A stretch of DNA of 5,536 nucleotides from Helicobacteraceae bacterium (GTDB lineage: Bacteria; Campylobacterota; Campylobacteria; Campylobacterales; Helicobacteraceae): NCBI GenBank assembly GCA_900770765.1, contig CAAGLK010000054.1, positions 1 to 5,536 on the forward strand. The letters are read 5' to 3'. The number at the start of each line of letters is the position of its first letter. Positions within the stretch are counted from its first letter, which is position 1. This document shows positions 1 to 5,416 of this stretch, in pieces. The position numbers were made by a program, and so were the translations under genes. The notes beneath the pieces were generated by a model. It was not told the DNA's origin and searched no databases. It worked only from the letters and a program-made list of their open reading frames with translations.

Positions 1-50
1 TAATGCGTGGTAATTATTTTGATAAGTTTCAAATCCATATCAGTTACCAT
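1..50 (-). CDS. DUF1882-like small protein, N-terminal fragment (runs off the left edge)
   Basis: Sixteen complete codons are visible, reading MVTDMDLKLIKIITTH, and the next codon begins TA, probably Tyr. The start is supported by an AAGGAG Shine-Dalgarno on the minus strand (56-61), 5 nt before the ATG at 48-50. The gene begins 28 nt after the glyA stop, so it is probably the last or a later gene of the cvpA-lysS-glyA transcript. The opening (MDLKLIKI...THY) resembles the small DUF1882 proteins that, as I recall, follow glyA in Campylobacter and Helicobacter (Cj0403, HP0184). Their function is unknown to me. The family call rests on 16 residues plus gene order. That this is a real coding start is fairly sure; the family is less so. 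Confidence 0.65.
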   Translation of the reverse strand, partial: MVTDMDLKLIKIITTH

Positions 51-78
51 CTCTGCTCCTTTTGCTATTTAAAAATTC

Positions 79-1329
79 TTAAAAAATCGGCTTTTCATAA
101 ACTGGAAACTTAAGCGCTAACGCCTTTAGCTCCTCTTTAATTTGTGCTTGTTTTTGTGCGTTTGTAATATCATCTAGCACATCGGCGATTTTATTTGCGA
201 CTATTTCAAATTCCGCTTCTTTAAAGCCTCTTGCAGTTAGCGCTGGAGAGCCGATTCTTACACCGCTTGTTACAAAAGGGCTCCTTATCTCACCTGGCAC
301 GGTGTTTTTATTTACCGTAATTCCAGCGTTCCCTAATGCTAAATCCGCATCTTTACCGCTAAAATCCTTATCTAAAAGTGATAATAAAATTAAGTGATTA
401 TCAGTGCCATCGCTTACGATTTTATAGCCTCTTTGCATTAGTATTTTTGCTAGAGTTCTTGCGTTTGCCTTAACTTGTTTTGCGTAATTCTTCCACTCTG
501 GCTTTAGATTCTCGCCAAATCCTACTGCTTTACCAGATATTACATGCATTAGCGGCCCACCTTGCATGCCTGGGAATACCATTTTATTAATTTTTGTAGC
601 GATTTCCTCGTTATTTGTTAGAATCAAACCGCCCCTTGGACCTCTTAGCGTCTTATGCGTAGTTGTTGTTACAATATCAGCATAAGGGAATGGATTAGGA
701 TACTCGCCAGCTACCACAAGCCCAGCGACATGGGCGATATCTGCCATTAAAAGCGCCCCCACAGAATCCGCAATTTCACGGAATCTCTTAAAATCAAGCT
801 CCCTAGAATACGCGCTAAAGCCGCATACAATCATATTTGGCTTTGTTAAATTAGCGATTTCTGCGACTTTGTCATAATTAATGCGTCCATCAAGCTCAAC
901 GCCATAAAAGAAACTTTGATACATTTTACCTGTTATGCTAACTTTCGCACCATGAGTTAAATGCCCTCCATGGCTTAAATCCATGCCTAAAATCTTATCA
1001 TAAGGCTTCAAAAGTGCCGCATACACTGCCGTATTTGCTTGGCTTCCAGCGTGTGGCTGGACATTTGCAAATTCACAGCCAAATAGCTTTTTAGCCCGCT
1101 CAATTGCGATTTCTTCAATCTTATCCACAAATTCGCATCCGCCATAATATCGCTTAAATGGATAGCCCTCTGCGTATTTATTTGTAAGCACGCTTCCCAT
1201 AGCTTCCATAACGCTAGGAAAAGTGAAGTTTTCACTCGCTATCATCTCTAAATGCGTATTTTGCCGCTCTAACTCTTTGCTAATAAAGCCAAAAACTTCC
1301 GCATCCGCACTTTCTAAAATATAACTCAT
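79..1329 (-). CDS. glyA: Serine hydroxymethyltransferase (PLP enzyme)
   Basis: GlyA interconverts serine plus tetrahydrofolate with glycine plus 5,10-methylenetetrahydrofolate, the main source of one-carbon units for purines, thymidylate and methionine. It is a cytosolic fold-type I PLP enzyme. The 416 residues match the usual bacterial length (about 417). Visible family signatures are ASENF (31-35), the block LTNKYAEGYPFKRYYGG (48-64), QPHAGSQAN (91-99) and MADIAHVAGLV (195-205). In the last of these, D197 and H200 contact PLP. The PLP-lysine segment TTTTHKTLRGPRGG (221-234) has K226 as the Schiff-base lysine. GVRIGSPALTARG (356-368) has R358 as the likely substrate-carboxylate arginine. Nothing catalytic is missing. 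The ATG lies only 2 nt after the lysS stop, and its Shine-Dalgarno AAGGA (1336-1340) lies inside the last lysS codons. Translation of the two genes is therefore probably coupled. Confidence 0.98.
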   Translation of the reverse strand: MSYILESADAEVFGFISKELERQNTHLEMIASENFTFPSVMEAMGSVLTNKYAEGYPFKRYYGGCEFVDKIEEIAIERAKKLFGCEFANVQPHAGSQANTAVYAALLKPYDKILGMDLSHGGHLTHGAKVSITGKMYQSFFYGVELDGRINYDKVAEIANLTKPNMIVCGFSAYSRELDFKRFREIADSVGALLMADIAHVAGLVVAGEYPNPFPYADIVTTTTHKTLRGPRGGLILTNNEEIATKINKMVFPGMQGGPLMHVISGKAVGFGENLKPEWKNYAKQVKANARTLAKILMQRGYKIVSDGTDNHLILLSLLDKDFSGKDADLALGNAGITVNKNTVPGEIRSPFVTSGVRIGSPALTARGFKEAEFEIVANKIADVLDDITNAQKQAQIKEELKALALKFPVYEKPIF

Positions 1330-1331
1330 TT

Positions 1332-2831
1332 TTAATCCTTTGTTTGTGTTTTTTGTGGTTTTAAGGCTGGGAATAAAATCACATCCTTAATGCTAGAATT
1401 CCCACTTAGCAGCATTACAAGCCTATCAATGCCTATGCCTTCACCAGCAGTAGGTGGCATACCATAGCTTAGCGCATTGACATAATCCTCATCCATAAAC
1501 TGCGCTTCCTCATCGCCAGCTTCTTTTGCCGCTACTTGCGCTTTAAATCGCTCTAGCTGGTCTAGTGGGTCATTTAGCTCACTAAAGCCATTTGCGATTT
1601 CACACCCTGCAATAAAAAGCTCAAATCTATCGGCAATTGCTGGATTTTCATCATTTGCTCTAGCTAGCGGGCTAATTTCAATAGGAAAATCAGTTATGAA
1701 AGTAGGATTTATAAGTTTATCCTCCACAAATGCATCAAATGCTTCGCTTTGTAGCTTACCTAGCCCTAGCGATTCCACATTTTCTAGTTTTATGCCATTT
1801 TTTATTAAAAATTCCTTCAATTTGTCTTTGTCATTAACTACTTCTTGTGGAATCTTGCCTATTTCTACTAAGGCTTGCGTGTATTTTAACTCTTTAAAGT
1901 CGCTAAAATCTATGCTTTTACCATCAAATTCAAGCACATTTGGCAAGTTTAGATTCTTAAACAAATAGCTAAAAAGCTCCTTTGTAAGCTCCATTAAATC
2001 CCTATAAGTCTTATATGCCCAATAAAACTCAATCATCGTAAATTCAGGGTTATGCGAGTGGTCCATACCCTCATTTCTAAAATTACGATTTATTTCAAAA
2101 ACAGCTTCAAATCCACCTACAACAAGCCTTTTTAAATAAAGCTCTGGTGCGATTCTTAAGTATCTATCCACGCCTAGCGCGTTGTGATGCGTGATAAATG
2201 GCTTAGCGTTTGCCCCACCTGGAATTGGGTGCATCATCGGCGTCTCAACCTCTAAAAAGCCGCTGTTTTCAAAAAACTTCCGCACAAAAGAGACAATTTT
2301 AGAGCGTAAAATAAATCCATCTCGCACTTCTTTATTCATAATTAAATCTAAATATCTCTGGCGATAACGAAGTTCAATATCTACTAAGCCGTGGTATTTT
2401 TCAGGCAGTGGTGAAATAGCCTTAGTAAGCAGTGTAAGCGTTAAGGCGTGTAAGCTAAGCTCGCCTGTTTGTGTTACAAAAGGGAAGCCACTAACCGCCA
2501 CAATATCGCCTACTTCAATGTATTTTTTAAAGGTATCAAAATGCTCATTAAGCTCATTTTTAGATAAATAAATTTGTAAGATTCCACTAAAATCCTCTAA
2601 TTTAATAAACGCCGCCTTGCCCATAAGCCGCATAAACTTAATGCGTCCGGCGACTTGCACCCTTTGTGTCTCATCTGCTTTATTTTCAGCGTCTTTAAGA
2701 TATGCGTATTTTTCTAAAAATTCTTTTGTGTTTAAGCCCTTTTCTACGCCGTTTTTATAAGGGTTTAGCCCAAGCTCTCTTAGGGCATTTGCCTTTTGGA
2801 TTCTACCTTGAATATATTGGTCTTCAAACAT
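1332..2831 (-). CDS. lysS: Lysyl-tRNA synthetase, class II
   Basis: LysS charges tRNA-Lys with lysine using ATP and acts in the cytosol as a dimer. From the chosen ATG the protein has 499 residues, normal for bacterial class II LysRS (about 500). Residues about 57-136 form the N-terminal OB-fold anticodon-binding domain (VAGRIKFMRLMGKAAFIKLED near 60-80). Class II motif 1 lies around 176-205 (FLEVETPMM). Motif 2 lies around 245-269 (FEINRNFRNEGMDHSHNPEFT). Motif 3 is GEGIGIDRLVMLL near 463-475. The segment EISPLA and CEIANGFSELNDP are also typical of the family. In-frame translation could begin one codon earlier at a TTG (2832-2834). The ATG at 2829-2831 is better spaced from the Shine-Dalgarno, so I start there. 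The gene begins 15 nt after the cvpA stop and ends 2 nt before glyA. I see no second class I LysRS in the window. Confidence 0.98.
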   Translation of the reverse strand: MFEDQYIQGRIQKANALRELGLNPYKNGVEKGLNTKEFLEKYAYLKDAENKADETQRVQVAGRIKFMRLMGKAAFIKLEDFSGILQIYLSKNELNEHFDTFKKYIEVGDIVAVSGFPFVTQTGELSLHALTLTLLTKAISPLPEKYHGLVDIELRYRQRYLDLIMNKEVRDGFILRSKIVSFVRKFFENSGFLEVETPMMHPIPGGANAKPFITHHNALGVDRYLRIAPELYLKRLVVGGFEAVFEINRNFRNEGMDHSHNPEFTMIEFYWAYKTYRDLMELTKELFSYLFKNLNLPNVLEFDGKSIDFSDFKELKYTQALVEIGKIPQEVVNDKDKLKEFLIKNGIKLENVESLGLGKLQSEAFDAFVEDKLINPTFITDFPIEISPLARANDENPAIADRFELFIAGCEIANGFSELNDPLDQLERFKAQVAAKEAGDEEAQFMDEDYVNALSYGMPPTAGEGIGIDRLVMLLSGNSSIKDVILFPALKPQKTQTKD

Positions 2832-2843
2832 CAATTACCTTTA
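2829..2843 (-). promoter_or_regulatory. Shine-Dalgarno that decides the lysS start
   Basis: On the minus strand the sequence is TAAAGGTAATTGATG. The AAAGG core lies 6 nt before ATG (2829-2831) but only 3 nt before the in-frame TTG at 2832-2834. Spacing in the other genes here is mostly 5-6 nt (glyA 6, lnt 6, phnA 5, yciI 5), which favours the ATG. The two starts differ by a single residue. Confidence 0.7.
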
Positions 2844-2846
2844 GTG

Positions 2847-3410
2847 TTAAAAAATTTGTGTTTCTTGTGTGCTTTCTTCTACGCTTTTTAAGTTATTTTG
2901 TAAAACTTCCACTTCTTTATTTTCACTTACATTAAGTTTAATAATAGAGCCACCAGCACTAAGTAAAAGTGGGTAAAGTTTGCTATTTTGCGTGCGTTTT
3001 TCTATAAAACTTTTTGTAATATCTATATTGTGAAATGCAGCAGCTAGAATCGCAAAAATAAAAAATATTTTAAACCCACTAAATAAGAATCCAAAAACTT
3101 TATTTAAAACGCCAAAATTCTTATTAACAATTTTTTGCAAAATTTCAGCTAAAAGTAAAGAAAGCGCCCACACAAAAATAAGCACGCATAAAAATCCCAC
3201 AAGAGATATTGCCGATGGATTCTTAAAAGTATAGATATTATCGCTTATCCAATTGCCAAAAGGAGTTGCATACACACTTGCAATAAATACGCCACCTACG
3301 ATTCCAACTAAACTCAAAAACTCTCTTATAAAGCCATTTGCAATGCCACGAATCGCTAAAATTAAAATTAAAAGCCCTACAATAATATCAAACCAGCTAA
3401 AATCACCCAT
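2847..3410 (-). CDS. cvpA: CvpA-family inner-membrane protein
   Basis: This 187-residue protein has the CvpA (colicin V production) architecture. Four hydrophobic segments lie at about 8-26, 31-48, 67-91 and 105-126, followed by a soluble, charged tail rich in E, K, N and Q (about 135-187). The N-terminal signature WFDIIVGLLILILAIRGIANGFIREFLSLVGIVGG (6-40) is the family hallmark: an aspartate entering TM1, then RG...GF and a second glycine-rich helix. CvpA proteins were first linked to colicin V export in E. coli. In many bacteria they affect envelope integrity or bile tolerance, but the molecular activity is not established, so no reaction is assigned. The ATG at 3408-3410 follows a GGGTG-type Shine-Dalgarno (AGGGTG, 3418-3423). 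The gene heads the operon with lysS and glyA, and the same neighbourhood is recalled from H. pylori (HP0181). Confidence 0.88.
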   Translation of the reverse strand: MGDFSWFDIIVGLLILILAIRGIANGFIREFLSLVGIVGGVFIASVYATPFGNWISDNIYTFKNPSAISLVGFLCVLIFVWALSLLLAEILQKIVNKNFGVLNKVFGFLFSGFKIFFIFAILAAAFHNIDITKSFIEKRTQNSKLYPLLLSAGGSIIKLNVSENKEVEVLQNNLKSVEESTQETQIF

Positions 3411-3446
3411 TAAAAAGCACCCTAAAATTTTAAAAATAAAAGTGCT

Positions 3447-3456
3447 ATTTTACACA
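3447..3456 (-). promoter_or_regulatory. Candidate extended -10 for the cvpA-lysS-glyA operon
   Basis: On the minus strand this reads TGTGTAAAAT, an extended -10 (TGN-TAAAAT). It is preceded by T- and A-rich sequence and lies about 37 nt upstream of the cvpA ATG. A start near 3440 would give a leader of about 30 nt carrying the Shine-Dalgarno. It was picked by eye, and the high AT content makes chance matches common. Confidence 0.35.
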
Positions 3457-3492
3457 AATTTTTTTATGTTAAAATATTTTTTAATAATTTTT

Positions 3493-3500
3493 TATAAAAT
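3493..3500 (+). promoter_or_regulatory. Candidate -10 element for lnt
   Basis: TATAAAAT on the plus strand follows T-rich tracts. A transcription start near 3506-3507 would leave a short leader of about 15 nt containing the AAGGA Shine-Dalgarno (3511-3515). An alternative upstream -10-like TTAAAAT lies at 3470-3476. The choice between them cannot be made from sequence. Confidence 0.35.
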
Positions 3501-3521
3501 TTTCAAAATTAAGGATTAAAA

Positions 3522-4850
3522 ATGGCAAAAAAGCATATTGATATTTTTACAAAAATCAATATGCAAAATATTTTAATGCTTGATTTAACGCTAAAAACTA
3601 AGCCTTTATTTGCCATCTTAATTGGAATCTTATGTGCTATTTTTCTAAGCAGTTTTATTTATTTTGAACATTTTTTAAATGCTCAAAATTTACCTATTTA
3701 TTCAACTCTAAGTGCTATTTTTGGATTCTACCTTTATTTTAAACTTACGCATTTAGGGGCGTTTGTGTGTGGTGGGACTATAGGGCTTTTATGGTTTTAT
3801 TGGATAGCACTTAGCTTTAGATATTATGATTTAAGCGCATTTATTCCACTTGCACTTGTGGGGATATTTTGCGTTTATGGTGTTTTGTTTTTAATCTTTT
3901 GCTGGTTTAAAAATCCATTTTATCGCCTTATCGCTTTATCTCTTTCAAGCTATATTAAGCCTTTTGGATTTAATTGGTTTATTTTAGAATCCATTTTTGT
4001 AAAAAGTGAATTTGTGGCTAATTTTGCTACGCTTTTTTTAAGTCTTTTGATAGTTTTGATATGTAGTTTATTGTTACACAAAAAGTTTATAAAATCTAGC
4101 TTTTTACTAGGTGGAATCCTATTTTTATCGCTAAAATTTATTTTGCCAAGCGTAGAGCAGAATCCACAAAATATAGCACTAAAGATAAAAACAATACACA
4201 CGAAAATCCCCCAACAACTAAGATTTAAACAAGATGAGCTAAATAAAATTTTAAAAATAAATTTTGATTTGATTCAAGTTGCTAAACAAGACGGCTATGA
4301 AGTAGTGATTTTACCAGAGACTGCATTTCCTTTAGTGCTTAATAAATCGCCATTATTACTAGAATCATTAAAGGAGCAAAGCAAGGATATTACAATTATA
4401 ACAGGCGCACTAAAAGAATCTAGCGGACAAATTTTTAATAGTGCTTATGTATTTTTTAATGGAAGCGTAACAATAATTGATAAGTTAATTTTAGTGCCAT
4501 TTGGTGAGCAAATACCTTTTACAAATATTTTGCCACAATCTTTAAAAAAATGGATAAATAAAACCTTTTTTAACGGAGCAGCCGACTTTAGCTCAAATGA
4601 TTTTAAAGAGCCAAATACAATAAAAATTAATGGAATCCCATTTAATTTAGCGATTTGCTATGAAGCTACACGAGAAGAGTTTTATAAAAATAATCCACAA
4701 GCCTTAATTGCTATTTCAAACAACGCTTGGTTTGCCCCAAGCACACAAGAGACACTACAAAAGCTATTAATGCTATATTTTGCAAAAAGATTCCACACTA
4801 CAATTTATCACTCAAGCAATGCTTCAAGCGATTTTATCTTAAAGCCTTAA
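3522..4850 (+). CDS. lnt: Apolipoprotein N-acyltransferase
   Basis: Lnt transfers a fatty acyl chain from phospholipid to the N-terminal cysteine of diacylated lipoproteins, the last step of lipoprotein maturation, at the periplasmic face of the inner membrane. The protein has 442 residues. About seven hydrophobic segments fill residues 27-209 (near 27-48, 58-76, 82-98, 104-127, 131-150, 163-184 and 190-209). A nitrilase-fold domain (about 217-435) follows. The Glu-Lys-Cys triad is complete: E266 in ILPETAFP, K321 in DKLILVPFGEQIP, and C379 in AICYEATREEFY. These align with E. coli E267, K335 and C387. The SNNAWF motif (399-404) is also present. The protein ends right after the nitrilase domain (IYHSSNASSDFILKP), so the C-terminal membrane helix of E. 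coli Lnt is absent. I recall comparably short forms in Helicobacter and Campylobacter. AAGGA lies 6 nt before the ATG; the later ATG at 3561 has no such site. Confidence 0.95.
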   Translation: MAKKHIDIFTKINMQNILMLDLTLKTKPLFAILIGILCAIFLSSFIYFEHFLNAQNLPIYSTLSAIFGFYLYFKLTHLGAFVCGGTIGLLWFYWIALSFRYYDLSAFIPLALVGIFCVYGVLFLIFCWFKNPFYRLIALSLSSYIKPFGFNWFILESIFVKSEFVANFATLFLSLLIVLICSLLLHKKFIKSSFLLGGILFLSLKFILPSVEQNPQNIALKIKTIHTKIPQQLRFKQDELNKILKINFDLIQVAKQDGYEVVILPETAFPLVLNKSPLLLESLKEQSKDITIITGALKESSGQIFNSAYVFFNGSVTIIDKLILVPFGEQIPFTNILPQSLKKWINKTFFNGAADFSSNDFKEPNTIKINGIPFNLAICYEATREEFYKNNPQALIAISNNAWFAPSTQETLQKLLMLYFAKRFHTTIYHSSNASSDFILKP

Positions 4851-4900
4851 GAATCCTTTTAATTAAGGATTCCGTCAGCTTTAAGAATTTAGTTTTTCTT
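4837..4900 (+). terminator. Composite hairpin terminator after lnt, between convergent genes
   Basis: Two nested inverted repeats are visible. The outer arms are TCTTAAAGC (4837-4845) and GCTTTAAGA (4878-4886). The inner arms are GAATCCTT (4851-4858) and AAGGATTC (4865-4872), around a 6-nt TTAATT loop. Unpaired 5-nt segments on each side separate the inner and outer stems. On the plus strand the outer stem is followed by ATTTAGTTTTTCTTT, a T-rich tract that suits intrinsic termination of lnt. The left outer arm overlaps the last lnt codons, and the T-tract is the complement of the final codons of the phnA-domain gene. On the minus strand no comparable T-run follows the hairpin, so termination from that side is less certain. 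Confidence 0.6.
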
Positions 4901-5095
4901 TAAAAACTCGCATTTTAGGACAATTGTCCCCATTTTATCCACTCTAGCTTCCACTTCTTTTTCGCTAATTACTTTAATATTTTTTATGCTAGTTCCTCTT
5001 TTAATCGTCCCATTAGCTCCTTTTACCTTTAAATCCTTTATAACACTTACGCTATCGCCGCTTTGTAATTCTACTCCCTTACTATCTTTTGCCAT
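4889..5095 (-). CDS. Short PhnA-domain protein (YjdM C-terminal domain only)
   Basis: The 68 residues match the C-terminal PhnA/YjdM domain. They include DSKGVELQSGDSVSVIKDLKVKGANGTIKRGT (4-35), then NIKVI and the closing block VDKMGTIVLKCEFLKKN (52-68). E. coli YjdM has about 111 residues and carries an N-terminal CPKC...CPEC zinc ribbon before this domain. Here the ribbon is absent and the protein begins directly at the domain (MAKDSKG). The only cysteine is C62. Despite the name, the family is not needed for phosphonate breakdown, and its biochemical role is unclear to me. The fold is expected to be a small SH3-like beta barrel. The start is clear: AAGGAG (5101-5106) sits 5 nt before the ATG. 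The gene follows the yciI-like gene by 9 nt and is last in its operon, converging on lnt. The length looks natural: the track of conserved residues starts at the ATG and no upstream ribbon remnant is seen. Confidence 0.88.
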   Translation of the reverse strand: MAKDSKGVELQSGDSVSVIKDLKVKGANGTIKRGTSIKNIKVISEKEVEARVDKMGTIVLKCEFLKKN

Positions 5096-5110
5096 TTTTT
5101 CTCCTTATTT
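5093..5110 (-). repeat. Junction repeat, copy 1: yciI stop overlapping phnA Shine-Dalgarno
   Basis: The plus-strand sequence CATTTTTTCTCCTTATTT occurs here and again, without mismatch, at 5399-5416. Read on the minus strand it is AAATAAGGAGAAAAAATG. The TAA stop of the upstream gene (5105-5107) shares two bases with the AAGGAG Shine-Dalgarno (5101-5106), which lies 5 nt before the ATG. This arrangement suggests translational coupling or reinitiation. Confidence 0.85.
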
Positions 5111-5401
5111 TAAAAATTCTTTTAATGCATCACAATGAAGCACTGGGCTAAATTCTATAATCTCATAAGTGGCTAAGGATTCTAGTGCATAAGGGTCATC
5201 TTTAAAAAAAGATTCCGCCTCGTCCTTTGTAGAAAATGTGCCAATTATGATTCCACCCACCTTTGGATTCTGCGGACCGCTTGCGACTAGATTCCCACTT
5301 TTATAGCCACTTTGTAAAAATTCCCTATGGCGTGGTAGAATCTTTTCTATTTCTTCAAAAGGCTTTGTGTAAGTTACTCTAATTACAAATAAATTTTTCA
5401 T
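5105..5401 (-). CDS. YciI-family protein
   Basis: The 98 residues have the length and layout of YciI-like proteins, small dimeric alpha-beta (ferredoxin-like) proteins. The first strand is KNLFVIRVTY (2-11), then a helix ending in RHREFL (24-29) with the conserved H25. SGNLVASGPQ (35-44) precedes the glycine-rich GGIIIGTF (49-56). STKDEAESFFKDDPYAL (57-73) has the conserved Asp-Pro (D69-P70), followed by YEIIEFSPVL (79-88). In the family the His/Asp pair is thought to form an active site, and some relatives act as dehalogenases or lyases in aromatic degradation. The substrate of this member is not evident. The ATG (5399-5401) has AAGGAG 5 nt upstream, overlapping the stop codon of the isomerase gene. 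The gene lies between a cyclophilin gene and a PhnA-domain gene on one transcript, which gives no clear hint of its substrate. Confidence 0.88.
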   Translation of the reverse strand: MKNLFVIRVTYTKPFEEIEKILPRHREFLQSGYKSGNLVASGPQNPKVGGIIIGTFSTKDEAESFFKDDPYALESLATYEIIEFSPVLHCDALKEFLK

Positions 5402-5416
5402 TTTTTCTCCTTATTT
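5399..5416 (-). repeat. Junction repeat, copy 2: ppi stop overlapping yciI Shine-Dalgarno
   Basis: This is identical over 18 nt to 5093-5110. On the minus strand the isomerase stop TAA (5411-5413) overlaps AAGGAG (5407-5412), which is followed by AAAAA and the ATG of the YciI-family gene. Flanking bases on both sides differ from copy 1, so the identity is confined to the stop/Shine-Dalgarno/start unit. Confidence 0.85.

Larger units (their letters stand above)
3411..3521. promoter_or_regulatory. Divergent, AT-rich intergenic promoter region between cvpA and lnt
   Basis: This is the only gap between divergent genes in the window, so both the lnt transcript and the cvpA operon should start here. 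It is almost entirely A and T. T-tracts on the plus strand are centred near 3449, 3462, 3479, 3490 and 3501, several of them about one helical turn apart. Epsilonproteobacterial sigma-70 promoters are known to lack a conserved -35 and to use periodic T-rich stretches upstream of the -10, which fits. No convincing operator or riboswitch is visible, and AT-rich near-palindromes such as AAAATATTTT (3471-3480) are expected by chance at this composition. Confidence 0.6.

Noticed and set aside
1008..1235. Minus-strand open frame of 75 codons inside glyA in another frame
   Set aside because: It overlaps the highly conserved glyA core on the same strand, and the product has no recognisable motif.
1696..1968. 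Plus-strand open frame of 90 codons inside lysS
   Set aside because: It is antisense to well-conserved lysS sequence, is low-complexity (Ser/Phe/Leu-rich) and resembles no known protein. It is a shadow frame.
2702..2935. Plus-strand open frame of 77 codons across the lysS start and cvpA end
   Set aside because: It lies antisense to two recognised genes and their junction, with no supporting homology; its hydrophobic look comes from complementing Lys/Glu-rich codons.
3416..3446. Short inverted repeat AGCAC...GTGCT in the cvpA leader, considered as a regulatory hairpin or operator
   Set aside because: The arms are only 5 bp with a 21-nt AT-rich spacer. Such pairs are expected by chance here, and one arm overlaps the likely Shine-Dalgarno only at its edge.
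3466..3503. Possible Fur-like box in the AT-rich divergent region
   Set aside because: The resemblance is only to runs of A and T. No 19-bp dyad with the usual spacing stands out, and neither flanking gene is an obvious iron gene.
3253..3519. Plus-strand open frame of 88 codons ending just before lnt
   Set aside because: Most of it is antisense to cvpA membrane segments and the rest crosses the AT-rich promoter region. The Lys/Ile/Phe-rich product looks like translated noncoding DNA.
3950..4201. Minus-strand open frame of 83 codons inside lnt
   Set aside because: It is antisense to the Lnt membrane-to-nitrilase linker and has no recognisable features.
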